Assembly: GCF_002019735.1 (NCBI RefSeq)
Contig: NZ_KV917378.1
Location: forward strand, 3,126,869-3,190,868
Length of the DNA stretch: 64,000 nucleotides
Source of the DNA: Salipaludibacillus agaradhaerens
GTDB taxonomy: Bacteria > Bacillota > Bacilli > Bacillales > Salisediminibacteriaceae
Direction: 5' to 3'
Shown: piece by piece, positions 44,457-53,221 of the stretch
Position numbering within the stretch: position 1 is the stretch's first letter
Layout of the letters: every line of letters begins with the position of its first letter
Notes under the pieces: model-generated
Database searches by the model: none
What the model was told of the DNA's origin: nothing
Seen by the model: the letters and a program-made list of their open reading frames with translations, nothing else
Made by a program: the position numbers and the translations under genes

Positions 44457-44623
44457 TTGTGTTATTTGCTTAGACTGCTATGAGAAAAAATATGGCACGC
44501 TTTTTACTACTGAAAAGGGGAGTATATGTTTAACCAATTCTCTAATACAGCTTGTGACTGCTCAATTAGCTTTACATTATTTAAGGTGAAAAGTGTAGTG
44601 GTGTTTATTGGGAGAGAACTGTT
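44457..44623. other. Intergenic region between pta and ligD
   Basis: About 170 nt. No gene, repeat or clear terminator for ligD was recognised. Confidence 0.35.
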
Positions 44624-46450
44624 CTACTCTCTTAACCGGCTTAGAAGAGTCTCAAGGGCAGATTCATTCGTAGTCTCATACATAAATCTAAAAGGGTCTC
44701 CCTTTTGTAAAAGGCGATCAGCGACGTTCTTAACGGTAAAGTGAGAGGGGGAAAGATCCTCATTAACTTCTTCCCAATAGAGTGGAACAGACACCGTTCC
44801 TTCTTTTTCACCTCTTGGTGAGTAAGGGGCAATGAGTGTTTTTCCGGCATCATGCTGTAAATAATCGAGGTATAAGCGCTCGCCTCGGTTCTTTTTCAAA
44901 CGCTCAGTCGTGAATAGGGAGGGGTCCTGCTCACATAGAAAATGACAGAGGAAAGAGGTGACTGTGCGAGTCTCATCATATGAAAACCTCCCCTTTGGTA
45001 ATGGAATATACAGTTGCAACCCTTTTCGGCCAGATGTCTTAATGAAGGAAGTAATATGACACTCATTGAATATCGCTCTAAAGCGTTGGGCGGCTTCAAT
45101 GGCTAACGGAAAATGGTTAACTGAAGGTGGATCCAAGTCCAAAACGATTTCAGTTGGTTTACGTTCCGTGTAAGGCTGAAATGGAATGTGAAATTCTAAA
45201 GCGAGCTGATTTCCTAACCAAAGAAGGGTGTCCATGCTATTACATGTGATATACGTTATATCATCTTCTTGAGTGGTGTTAACGAAGTCAGGGGCGTAGT
45301 CAGGAATGTTTTTTTGATAAAAAGCGTCACCGTCTACACCGTGTGGATAGCGGATAACTGTCAGCAAGCGGTTGTGCAGAAAAGGAAGCATGGACGGGCC
45401 GACTTGTTGTAAGAAGATCAGGTAATCGTCTTTTGTCATGTGACAGTTTGGCCAAATTGGTTTGTCACGATGTGTGATCACCACAGGAGAGGGGAGTGGA
45501 TAAAGTTGTCTCTGCATCTGCTCCCACGTGCAGTGATCAGGGTGTTCCTCTAATAGAAACGATGAAAAACGGGGCTCACGCAAGTGGGAACCGTCAAAAT
45601 CAATGCACCCAACGCTTACACAAATCGAAGGTGTCAGTTGCCAAGTAGTAGAAGTCATCCGTTGTCCGTTTTGTGTAAAAATGGATATAAGTGTTTGACG
45701 CTCTTTATCACTAAAGCCGTGTTTCACATCAACAATTGGGGTTAACGTATCCTCCCTGTAGACTGCTCCCTGGAAATAACCATTAAGTTCGTTATACTCT
45801 AATAAGATCACATTGATCAATCGCCAGAATTTCTTTTTTAACCATTGTTTACTTCTGACGCCTTCTTTGTATGACGATGCGGCCTTTTTAGCGATGAGCC
45901 CTTCTCCATTAAATTGAACGATCTTGTCCCAGAGACGGTCCATTGACGTAGAAGGATTAATGTACTGAAGGTAACGGCTGTCTTCGGGTATAACGGATAA
46001 TGGAAGGTCGAGTGTCTTAAACAAGAGAGATAATTGCTTCTGTCGTTGCTGTAAAGGTATTGTTAACAGAGATGTCCCATTGATTTTTAGTAAATCAAAC
46101 ACAACAAGGTGGCAAGGAAGTGTCGTTGCTAATTGCTCAATCGCTGTTACTTTCTTCATTCTGCTCCTTTTTTGCACGGTAGAAAAATGACTTTTATAGC
46201 TATTCACTAAATGGACTAATTCACCATCAAGTTGAAGGGGGACATACGGCTGTAAAGCATTTGTAAGCTGCTGGATAAAGGCTTCAATCTCGGGAAAGGC
46301 AGGGTTTAAAACCTTGCCAGTTTTGCTTAATAATTGCACGCTATTTGTGTCTATAAGAAGAAGACAGCGAAAACCATCATATTTCACTTCATACTGCCAA
46401 TCATCACCTTCAGGTAACTGTGTGGCAGGCGTTAAACGCATTGGTATCAT
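44624..46450 (-). CDS. ligD: ATP-dependent DNA ligase/polymerase LigD (non-homologous end joining)
   Basis: A 608-aa two-domain NHEJ enzyme in the Bacillus order, ligase first. The nucleotidyl Lys is K23 in EVKYDGFR; later ligase motifs are LQLDGELV, FNGEGLIAKK and SKQWLKKK. The polymerase (AEP primase) domain begins near residue 325, with VITHRDKPIWP, EIVLDLDPP (catalytic Asp pair), TSGRKGLQLYIPL and HDAGKTLIAPYSPR. No 3'-phosphoesterase domain is present, as in other Bacillus. With Ku it repairs double-strand breaks, important in spores. ATG 46450 has GAGGAGGGAG upstream. It is divergent from ku, 103 bp apart. Confidence 0.93.
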   Translation of the reverse strand: MIPMRLTPATQLPEGDDWQYEVKYDGFRCLLLIDTNSVQLLSKTGKVLNPAFPEIEAFIQQLTNALQPYVPLQLDGELVHLVNSYKSHFSTVQKRSRMKKVTAIEQLATTLPCHLVVFDLLKINGTSLLTIPLQQRQKQLSLLFKTLDLPLSVIPEDSRYLQYINPSTSMDRLWDKIVQFNGEGLIAKKAASSYKEGVRSKQWLKKKFWRLINVILLEYNELNGYFQGAVYREDTLTPIVDVKHGFSDKERQTLISIFTQNGQRMTSTTWQLTPSICVSVGCIDFDGSHLREPRFSSFLLEEHPDHCTWEQMQRQLYPLPSPVVITHRDKPIWPNCHMTKDDYLIFLQQVGPSMLPFLHNRLLTVIRYPHGVDGDAFYQKNIPDYAPDFVNTTQEDDITYITCNSMDTLLWLGNQLALEFHIPFQPYTERKPTEIVLDLDPPSVNHFPLAIEAAQRFRAIFNECHITSFIKTSGRKGLQLYIPLPKGRFSYDETRTVTSFLCHFLCEQDPSLFTTERLKKNRGERLYLDYLQHDAGKTLIAPYSPRGEKEGTVSVPLYWEEVNEDLSPSHFTVKNVADRLLQKGDPFRFMYETTNESALETLLSRLRE

Positions 46451-46553
46451 GTCATCTCCCTCCTCTCAGATAACTGTCAATATTTTAGCCAAAAATCGCC
46501 TGCATAATCCCACCAAAAAATTAGCAGGATAGTAACTAAAAACAGGTGATGTC

Positions 46554-47399
46554 ATGCATACGATGTGGAAAGGAACGATCAGCTTTGGTTTAGTCAATAT
46601 TCCAGTTAAGCTTCATGCTGCAACAGAAAATAAAGACATCAAATTAAGACAACTTCATAAAGAATGCCATACGCCGATTTCTTATGAAAAAGTATGTAGC
46701 AGATGTGAAAAGGAAGTGGCAAACGAGGATATTGTCAAAGCATACGAATATGAAAAAAACAAATTTGTTGTTCTTGATGATGAGGATTTACAAAGCTTAC
46801 GGAAAGAAAGTGAAGATAAAGCAGTCGAGATTATCGATTTCGTTAAATTAGAAGAAATAGATCCTATTTATTTTGACAAAAGCTACTTTCTTGCACCGGA
46901 TACCGGTGGGGGAAAAGCGTACGTGCTATTAAGGCAATCATTAGAAGAATCAGGAAAGATAGGTGTCGCTAAAATCATTATTCGGTCAAAAGAGCAATTG
47001 GCCATCGTCCGTGTTTATCAAAACACATTGGTGATGGAGACGATTCATTTTCCTGATGAAGTTCGTAATGCTGGAGAGGTCGCCATCCCTGACAATCAAC
47101 AAATTACAAAAAAGGAACTGGATACAGCGCTCATGCTTATTAAGCAACTGACAACCCCATTTGACCCAGAAAAATATCAAGATGATTATCGCAACGCCTT
47201 GCTTGATGTGATTGAACAGAAACGGGCAGGAGAAAAGACGGTAGAGACCACTGGGAAGCCAGCACCAGCAGCATCAAATGTGACCGACCTCATGTCTGCA
47301 TTACAGGCATCTATTGATAAAAACAAAAAGAAAACAGGGAAGCAAGGCACAACAAAGAAACCAAGTTCACAAGCAGGCGTGAAGAAAAAAGCCCAATGA
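46554..47399 (+). CDS. ku: Non-homologous end joining protein Ku
   Basis: A 281-aa bacterial Ku homodimer subunit that encircles DNA ends and recruits LigD. The N-terminus MHTMWKGTISFGLVNIPVKL, the CHTPISYEKVCSRCEKEV zinc-like segment and the PIYFDKSYFLAPD and TLVMETIHFPDEVR blocks are typical. The tail after about residue 235 is Lys-rich and low complexity, a likely DNA-binding extension. ATG 46554 sits close to AGGTGA; ATG 46563 is a second option. Confidence 0.94.
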   Translation: MHTMWKGTISFGLVNIPVKLHAATENKDIKLRQLHKECHTPISYEKVCSRCEKEVANEDIVKAYEYEKNKFVVLDDEDLQSLRKESEDKAVEIIDFVKLEEIDPIYFDKSYFLAPDTGGGKAYVLLRQSLEESGKIGVAKIIIRSKEQLAIVRVYQNTLVMETIHFPDEVRNAGEVAIPDNQQITKKELDTALMLIKQLTTPFDPEKYQDDYRNALLDVIEQKRAGEKTVETTGKPAPAASNVTDLMSALQASIDKNKKKTGKQGTTKKPSSQAGVKKKAQ

Positions 47400-47568
47400 T
47401 GAGAGATAATAATAGGGAAAAATATGCTATTTAAGGATGACTATTTTTATATAGTTGTTGAAACATGTTTTCAAAAGGCTGAAAAAACTGGTTTTCGTCG
47501 GGATACTTCTAGCTAGTGAAAGATAATATAACTTTTTAAGCATCCTAGTGCAAATTACCATGATCTAA
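47400..47568 (+). other. Intergenic region after ku
   Basis: About 170 nt up to the family-B repeat. No terminator was identified. Confidence 0.35.
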
Positions 47569-47726
47569 ATTTATCCCACTCTAAAGGGCAGTAAAACCTT
47601 CACCTGAAAACTTAAGAAGATCGAAAAGTTAAGATGGGGGATAAACTGCCCCTAAAGGTCGGATAAGTTAAACTAACAATCAGTGGGGATGAAGGGAAAC
47701 TCCCCCTGATTGAAGCTTAGCTTTAT
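47569..47726 (+). repeat. Dispersed repeat family B, full copy
   Basis: About 158 nt with the same plan as family A but different sequence: TTTATCCCACTCTAAAGGGC, AGTAAAACC, GATAAACTGCCCCTAAAGG, AACAATCAGTGGGGA pairing with TCCCCCTGATTG, and AAGCTTAGCTTTAT. The 5' block GGGCAGT and the later ACTGCCC are complementary, giving a second stem. Confidence 0.75.
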
Positions 47727-47854
47727 GAATCATGGTTTTTTAAATATAGTGGTAAATGGCATACAGCGGTGAGAGAATGCGATCATGGTAGTGGCGGTGG
47801 TAGGGGAAGTAGAATTGCAACAAAAATAAATTTACATTTTTCAGGTGATTTTAT

Positions 47855-47880
47855 CATAAAACACGATAGTTGCTTATCGT
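47855..47880 (-). terminator. Terminator of the Spo0E-like gene
   Basis: ACGATA (47862-47867) pairs with TATCGT (47875-47880), followed on the minus strand by GTTTTATG. The stem touches the stop codon. Confidence 0.6.
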
Positions 47881-48050
47881 TACGGTTTTTTATCTGTATT
47901 TATCCTTTTTTGGTATTCGAGGATAAGTTTATCTAATTCATGACTGTGTTTTAACGTCATATGATTGGTAAAACCATTGGCTAGTCCTGACGCAACCATT
48001 TCTTTTCTTTTATATTCAATCCCTTTTTTTAATACGTGAAGTTTCGTCAT
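47880..48050 (-). CDS. Spo0E-like aspartyl-phosphate phosphatase
   Basis: A 56-aa two-helix protein: helix 1 IEYKRKEMVASGLANGF, a turn with TNHMTLKHS, helix 2 with HELDKLILEYQKRI. This matches the Spo0E family, whose members dephosphorylate Spo0A-P and so delay sporulation. The catalytic signature usually reads SQELD; here it is S36-H-E-L-D40. ATG 48050 follows TTTAGGAGATT. It is too short for many gene finders. The target could also be another phosphorylated regulator. Confidence 0.75.
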   Translation of the reverse strand: MTKLHVLKKGIEYKRKEMVASGLANGFTNHMTLKHSHELDKLILEYQKRINTDKKP

Positions 48051-48508
48051 GGTTAATCTCCTAAATAATACAAATATCAACCTAGACTTACAGTATCAAA
48101 AAAATAACAAATGTAAAAGGTTAAAATTGACTGCTTTTCTAGTGATATCGTTATAAATAGAGACGTAATATAAACTAAAACTGAAGAAAAAGTCCTATTC
48201 TTTTCATTAGATGTATCTCCTCATTAAAGTTTAAAATTGGAGAGAGGGTCATGGTAACTTTATCTACGAGGAACTCCTTTCCCAGAAAAGGAAATCTAGC
48301 AAATCTTTATTTGTTATCATAAACCATTTTAAACTTTCGTTAAAGGAAAATAAGTCATTTATGAAAATATATAGTTATTATTCTTTTGTCTGTTAGGGAT
48401 GGGATATAGAAGGAACATCTAGGTTGTTAAAAGAACCCTCATTATGACCCAAAATAACAGGAGGTCTTGTATGGTGGAACATACATTTTAGTATCGTTTT
48501 ACCCAAAA
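48051..48508. other. Intergenic region between the Spo0E-like gene and the flippase operon end
   Basis: About 460 AT-rich nt. AGGAGG at 48459-48466 precedes only a six-codon frame. No repeat copy is present, and no feature is called. Confidence 0.4.
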
Positions 48509-48538
48509 ATAGAGCTCCCCCTCGAATAGGAGGGGGGT
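48509..48538 (-). terminator. Terminator of the glycosyltransferase-flippase operon
   Basis: CTCCCCCT (48515-48522) pairs with the following AGGAGGGGGG run, loop CGAAT-type, with TATTTTTGGG on the minus strand. Confidence 0.75.
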
Positions 48539-48542
48539 AGAT

Positions 48543-49598
48543 CTACCGATGAGGATTCATCTCAACGCCCCTGGTAGTTTTTCCAAAGTCTTGAGCTTTC
48601 TCCTTCTTTTTAACCATCAAGGAAATGGACCCGAACAAAATACAGCTGTAATACGTGATAAAACGCCATAAGAACAGGCTTAAGACAAGTGTTGTGGGAT
48701 CAAGGATCAGACCAAACAACAGTGAAAAGCTTAATTCAGCACCGCCACTCCCGCCAGGTATCGGAATTAGCGAAGAAAACATAATGATAAAGGTGTGAAA
48801 CGCAATAATTTGTAAAAGGTCAAGCGGTCCCGCACCGACTCCTTGTAGCACAAAATAAGGAATACTGAAAAACAGCCACAATTGCAATGTTGTTAGTACA
48901 CTGCATTGTAACAACAATTTCAAATCAACACTTATTCGTTTGCTTTCTGCATGAAATAAATTCATTTTTTGCTCAACGTTATTTTTCAATGATGAATATG
49001 TTTCAGTCTTTGTGAAAAAAGAAACGGGTTTTAATAGAAAGTGAACGATTAAAGAAGCTATTTTCTTGTTTTTTCCTACCACTATTAAAGCCACAATAAA
49101 AAGCGTGTTAAGAGTAAATCCCATCAAAATTAACACACTCATTTTTGGAAGCGATCCGTTAAGCAAATAGTGGTATCCGAACAACAAGACGATAAGAGAA
49201 TTTACAACGAGCATCCCTTGATAAACAATGAGTTTTATTAAAAGGACAGAGCTTGCGGCACCAGCATCCATTCCGTTTTTCGTCAGTATATACAGTTGAG
49301 CCGGTTGGCCGCCGGTGGCAAGAGGTGTAATCGTATTAAAAAATTGCCCTACCAAAGTGATTCTAAATGCTTCCCCGATAGTTGAGTGAATGGTCACTTT
49401 CCTTGAGATCCGATGGAGGATGAATGCCTCGAGCAGCCAATACAAAAACATAGCGAACATACCACCAAAAAGCCAACCGATATGGGCGTTTTTTAATCCC
49501 TCCCAAACGGAAGCAGTGTCAACTGTTCGAAAGTGATAAGCAATAAACCCAATACTAATAGTGAAGATAAGGATGATATTAAACAGACGTTTTTTCAT
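48543..49598 (-). CDS. UPF0104/AglD-type membrane protein, possible (glyco)lipid flippase
   Basis: A 351-aa protein with about eight membrane helices, of the lysylphosphatidylglycerol-synthase TM family (the flippase half of MprF). Family segments are GQFFNTITPLATGGQPAQLYIL in the N-terminal half and LIPIPGGSGGAELSF near residue 280. The synthase domain of MprF is absent. Its start overlaps the upstream glycosyltransferase by 20 nt, so it is translationally coupled. It may move the glycolipid made by the two upstream enzymes, which is inference. The C-terminus is basic and cytoplasmic. Confidence 0.78.
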   Translation of the reverse strand: MKKRLFNIILIFTISIGFIAYHFRTVDTASVWEGLKNAHIGWLFGGMFAMFLYWLLEAFILHRISRKVTIHSTIGEAFRITLVGQFFNTITPLATGGQPAQLYILTKNGMDAGAASSVLLIKLIVYQGMLVVNSLIVLLFGYHYLLNGSLPKMSVLILMGFTLNTLFIVALIVVGKNKKIASLIVHFLLKPVSFFTKTETYSSLKNNVEQKMNLFHAESKRISVDLKLLLQCSVLTTLQLWLFFSIPYFVLQGVGAGPLDLLQIIAFHTFIIMFSSLIPIPGGSGGAELSFSLLFGLILDPTTLVLSLFLWRFITYYSCILFGSISLMVKKKEKAQDFGKTTRGVEMNPHR

Positions 49599-50622
49599 TT
49601 TCTTTGATTCCTGCTATCTCATGATAAAAGTCTTTCCATATTTTCCAGAGTCGCTCCTCGGAATAGTAGGCGGCTCCTTTAGTTGCAAGCTCCTGTGCTT
49701 GTTCATAATAGGAAGGATCATGTTTTAATTGCTCAATAGCGGCAGTAAAGGCTTTATTGCTATTACCTTTAAGGTAGTAGCCGTCTAATATGACAGTGTA
49801 TAATTCCAAATCTCTAATCAAAACGGGAAGACCGCAGCTCATTGCCTCAAGAATGGTCATCGGAAAAAGCTCGTTATAGGACGGCAAAAATAGCATATCT
49901 GACAAGTTATAGTAATCGCTCATGGTTGAGCGGTCGATGATGCCAGTGAATGTGACATTAGCTGGAGGATTGTCATAGATCTTCTTTAATTCCTTGTAAC
50001 CCGCGGTAATTTTTCCGAAAGAAAACCCGCCTGCCCATATAAAGTGAACATCTGGTAAATAATCAGCGACTTTGATAAAATCCAGTATGCCTTTTCGATG
50101 CTGTACTTGTCCCGCTCCCATAACGACAAAGGCATTTTCTGCTATTCCGTACTTTTTACGTTTGGCTATTTTGTCCTTTTTCTCAATGGGATGAAACGTT
50201 TTATTGGAGACAAAATTAGGAATGTATTTTATTTTTTCTTTTTTAATACCGTACGCTTCAAGCTTCGGGATAAATAGGGGGTTGACGACGACCAGCCAAT
50301 CCATCCGCTTGTAAAATGATATTAAATATCGGCTAAATAAGGATTTTGTTCCAAGAGGAAGTTTCAAGCTACCCTCTAACGTCTCTGGAACAAAGTGCAC
50401 ATATCCCACTTTCGTTCCCCTCTTTTTGTTCCCAAACGTAGACAAGTAAAACGGGAAATCGACTGTATGATAATGGGTAATATCTGCAGAGGTATTCTTA
50501 TTAATTGTTAAGTAATAAGTCTTCTCATAATTGGCAAGTAAATTAGTAAGTTCTTTGTAGGCGGAAGCCACTCCTTGACCTTTTACTTTTTCTGCTGATG
50601 ACATCATATTAAGTTTTAGCAT
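49579..50622 (-). CDS. Glycosyltransferase family 4, probable second glycolipid glycosyltransferase
   Basis: A 347-aa GT-B enzyme. The N-terminal acceptor domain starts MLKLNMMSSAEKVKGQGVA. The donor domain shows GAGQVQHRKGILDF, the DMLFLPSYNELFPMTILEAMSCGLPVL sugar-nucleotide block and closes with a helix. Its small size, lack of signal peptide and pairing with a second GT4 gene recall LafB/CpoA, which add a second hexose to glucosyl-diacylglycerol. Sugar and acceptor are not determined. ATG 50622 follows GCAGGAAC. It overlaps the flippase gene and lies 27 nt after the upstream enzyme. Confidence 0.75.
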   Translation of the reverse strand: MLKLNMMSSAEKVKGQGVASAYKELTNLLANYEKTYYLTINKNTSADITHYHTVDFPFYLSTFGNKKRGTKVGYVHFVPETLEGSLKLPLGTKSLFSRYLISFYKRMDWLVVVNPLFIPKLEAYGIKKEKIKYIPNFVSNKTFHPIEKKDKIAKRKKYGIAENAFVVMGAGQVQHRKGILDFIKVADYLPDVHFIWAGGFSFGKITAGYKELKKIYDNPPANVTFTGIIDRSTMSDYYNLSDMLFLPSYNELFPMTILEAMSCGLPVLIRDLELYTVILDGYYLKGNSNKAFTAAIEQLKHDPSYYEQAQELATKGAAYYSEERLWKIWKDFYHEIAGIKENEKTSV

Positions 50623-50649
50623 TATAGTTCCTGCCTTCTTCTTGTTTTA

Positions 50650-51882
50650 TTATTTTCCGATCATAAACAGAGAGCGCATCCAACGTCTGTGTCCCGTTAG
50701 TCTTGATGACTGTTTATACAGTTGGTTTTTTGCTGTCACGACTTCCCGGTACACGTCCAAGATGTTGTTGCCGAAGTTGGCGACAGATAAACATTGACTT
50801 CTTTCAAATGCTGTAACAGCCATTCTTTTTAAATAAACTTCATCAGATAGAGCATGAATGACGGCATCGGCTAAACCTTCGTTTGTTTGATAGACAAATC
50901 CCGATTCTCCGTCAGTTACTAAGGCGTCTAGACTGGGATCGGCCTTTGCCACCACCGGCGTTTTCGAAGCGATGGCTTCTGACAAGGTCAGTCCCTGTGT
51001 TTCGGATGTGGAGGCACTAATAAACAAATCCCCTAGTTGGTAATAGTTATTCACTTCTTGCCATGGAACAGCCCCAGTAATGACAATAGAGCTTTCAATT
51101 TGAAGGGTGTGTGCAAGATCCGTTAATTGCTTTTTCATCGGTCCGTCACCAACAATGACAAGCTTAGCGGCAGGGTGTTCATTTAGAATTGCTGGCATTG
51201 CCTGCAAAATTGTCTCGACGTTTTTCTCCTGAGATAAGCGGCCGACAGATAATAAAATGGGGCCTTCATGGATACCTAATTGCTCTTTTAACTGATCTAC
51301 CTCGGGCAGTTGTTGCTTTTTTAGTTTAAATTGATGAAAATCTGTCCCTGTGGGTATGACCTTAATGTCGTTGTTGACACCATAATTTTCTAAAACGGTT
51401 TGTACTTTCTCGGACGGAACGATCGTTTTGTCCATCTTATTGCAATAAAATTTGCTTACTTTCCTTACTGTGGACGGCTTTACGAACTTCCCATTGCCAA
51501 TATAATGCAAGTAGTCCTCATACATCGTGTGATAGGTGTGTACGATTGGTAAATCGTATTTTCTAGAAGCAAAAACCCCCATCAGGCCTAATGAAAATTC
51601 TGTATGAGTATGAATAACATCAATGTCGAGCCGATTCACGAGTCTTGCTAGCTTGAATAATCCGGCAACGGCAAGCCGCCTTTCCTTGAAAAAGATGAAC
51701 GGCAAACTTGAAAAACGATAGACTCTGCCTTTCTCTGCTTTTATGTCGGCATGCGGGTCAGTTGATGTAAAAATGTATACGTTATGACCACGTCTTGCCA
51801 ATTCCTTTTCTAATAGATTAATTGACGTCACAACGCCATTGATTTGTGGATGATACGTATCGGTAAATAGTCCAATATTCAT
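50650..51882 (-). CDS. Glycosyltransferase family 4, diacylglycerol glucosyltransferase-like (LafA/Mgs)
   Basis: A 410-aa GT-B enzyme. The N-terminus MNIGLFTDTYHPQINGVVTSI and the DVIHTHTEFSLGLMG and VHTYHTMYEDY blocks are the signature of the LafA/AlMGS diacylglycerol glucosyltransferases; the donor site has SVGRLSQEKN and SASTSETQGLTLSEAIA (E-x7-E). It would make mono-glucosyl-diacylglycerol at the inner membrane face, a lipoteichoic-acid anchor or membrane lipid. ATG 51882 with AAGGAAA upstream is preferred to the longer frame. It is first gene of the operon; a dispersed-repeat copy ends upstream of it. Confidence 0.83.
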   Translation of the reverse strand: MNIGLFTDTYHPQINGVVTSINLLEKELARRGHNVYIFTSTDPHADIKAEKGRVYRFSSLPFIFFKERRLAVAGLFKLARLVNRLDIDVIHTHTEFSLGLMGVFASRKYDLPIVHTYHTMYEDYLHYIGNGKFVKPSTVRKVSKFYCNKMDKTIVPSEKVQTVLENYGVNNDIKVIPTGTDFHQFKLKKQQLPEVDQLKEQLGIHEGPILLSVGRLSQEKNVETILQAMPAILNEHPAAKLVIVGDGPMKKQLTDLAHTLQIESSIVITGAVPWQEVNNYYQLGDLFISASTSETQGLTLSEAIASKTPVVAKADPSLDALVTDGESGFVYQTNEGLADAVIHALSDEVYLKRMAVTAFERSQCLSVANFGNNILDVYREVVTAKNQLYKQSSRLTGHRRWMRSLFMIGK

Positions 51883-51913
51883 AACTTTTCCTTCTTTCTC
51901 TAAAAGGATGACA

Positions 51914-52022
51914 TTTATCACAGATGTCTAGATAGGGGAGAACGGCCGCTAATGTCCTGATTCACTCAACTACTATTAGTGGGAGAAAAACGAAAACTCA
52001 ACTGATTGAAGGGGTGTTTTAT
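51914..52022 (+). repeat. Dispersed repeat family A, copy 11
   Basis: About 109 nt: TTTATCACAGATG, a shortened middle (ATAGGGGAGAACGG), CCGCTAATGTCCTGATTCACTCAACTACT in two stretches, ATTAGTGGGAG with CTCAACTGATTG, and GTGTTTTAT. It lies between the glycosyltransferase operon and the Bce module, in a position where promoters of both are expected. Confidence 0.85.
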
Positions 52023-52366
52023 AACGTGTCTGTGCGTAAAAATCTACTATATTTGTTAAAAAACGTCGGCGTTTTCGCTAGTATCTTCAGCTTATCACTG
52101 TGTTTTCATAGTTTTTTCAAATAAATTCTCTCAATCTGTTCTCTATTTTTATCTTAATGAGGTCCTATCATTTTTGCGATTGGTTATTCTTAAATGAAGC
52201 TTACATTTTTGTAAGAAAACAAGGATATTTTAGTATAATCGCTCTGGGGGAGTAGATGACCCTTAAGGAGGACAAGAGGAAAATAGTTTCTATATCTGCT
52301 TGTTATTTTATGAGATTGACATGATTAGGGATTATTTGACGATTACTTACATAATAGAATTACGTT

Positions 52367-52372
52367 ATAATA
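52367..52372 (+). promoter_or_regulatory. -10 element upstream of the Bce two-component genes
   Basis: TATAAT at 52367-52372 with a weak TTACTT -35 at 52344-52349 (17-nt spacer). The transcript would start near 52379 and carry a leader of about 150 nt. Confidence 0.4.
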
Positions 52373-52414
52373 AAAGAAATTTAGGTCTAGAATCCTATAC
52401 GCAGTGTGTTTACT

Positions 52415-52477
52415 GGGGGGGGGGAAATGGTGATTAAGGTTGTCTTCATAATCTTCTCTCATGAAAAGGGCCGTTGA
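52415..52477 (+). other. Ten-G homopolymer and short leader frame upstream of bceR-like gene
   Basis: Ten consecutive G (52415-52424) are followed by AA and ATG 52427, opening a 16-codon frame (MVIKVVFIIFSHEKGR, stop at 52477). The G run may serve as its ribosome site or be a slippage-prone tract. The peptide is hydrophobic. The gap 52023-52528 holds nothing else that can be named apart from promoter elements. Confidence 0.4.
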
Positions 52478-52528
52478 AACAGGTACTGTGGGAAATGAGT
52501 ACACCTTAGTAAGAAAGGAAAAACCTTC

Positions 52529-53221
52529 ATGGCAACGATATTAATTGTAGAAGATAATGAGGATTTGAGAACGTTTGTGTCGGATCATATAACGAAATTT
52601 GGCTATGATAGCTATTTAGTAACGGATTTTAAAGAGGTATTGGGTGACTTCTTGAAGGTCACTCCGGATCTTGTGTTGCTCGATATTAACCTACCCTATT
52701 ATGATGGTTTTTATTGGTGTAGACAAATTCGGAAACATTCCAATTGCCCGATTATCTTTATCTCTGCTCGAGAAAGTACGATGGATCAAGTTATGGCGAT
52801 TGAACATGGAGCAGATGACTACATCACAAAACCATTTTCTTTTGAAATTGTCACAGCCAAAATCAAAAGTCAGCTCCGTCGAACATTAGGTGAGTATGCA
52901 GAACTCCAAGGTGGAAAAGTGATTAACTTGCATGGATTGAAATATTACCCCGAAAAGCTAGAGCTCGTGTTTCAAGATCACATTCAGGAGCTGTCGAAGA
53001 AAGAGGCAGCCATGATTGAATTACTGCTAGAGCGAGGAGAGCGAGTAACAAGTCGTGATCGGTTAATGGAGAAGATGTGGGACACGGACTTATTTGTTGA
53101 TGAAAACACCTTAAACGTCTACATTTCAAGACTTCGCAAGCTGCTTAAGGAAATGGGCATTCATGATGCGATTGAAACGGTCCGCGGGGCAGGATACCGT
53201 TTAAAGAAAACATGGGATTGA
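52529..53221 (+). CDS. BceR-like response regulator (OmpR family)
   Basis: A 230-aa regulator: receiver domain (residues 1-115) with phospho-acceptor D52 (LVLLDINLPYYDGFYW) and the Lys in YITKPFSFE, then an OmpR winged helix (about 130-230) ending VRGAGYRLKKTWD. The RQIRKHSNCPIIFISARES segment is characteristic of the BceR/GraR group controlling peptide-antibiotic transporters. ATG 52529 follows AAGGAAAAACC. The partner kinase overlaps its end by ten bases. Confidence 0.88.
   Translation: MATILIVEDNEDLRTFVSDHITKFGYDSYLVTDFKEVLGDFLKVTPDLVLLDINLPYYDGFYWCRQIRKHSNCPIIFISARESTMDQVMAIEHGADDYITKPFSFEIVTAKIKSQLRRTLGEYAELQGGKVINLHGLKYYPEKLELVFQDHIQELSKKEAAMIELLLERGERVTSRDRLMEKMWDTDLFVDENTLNVYISRLRKLLKEMGIHDAIETVRGAGYRLKKTWD

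Noticed and set aside
48471-48491. Six-codon frame after a perfect AGGAGG
   Set aside because: Too short to be a gene and with no gene downstream on that strand to be regulated.
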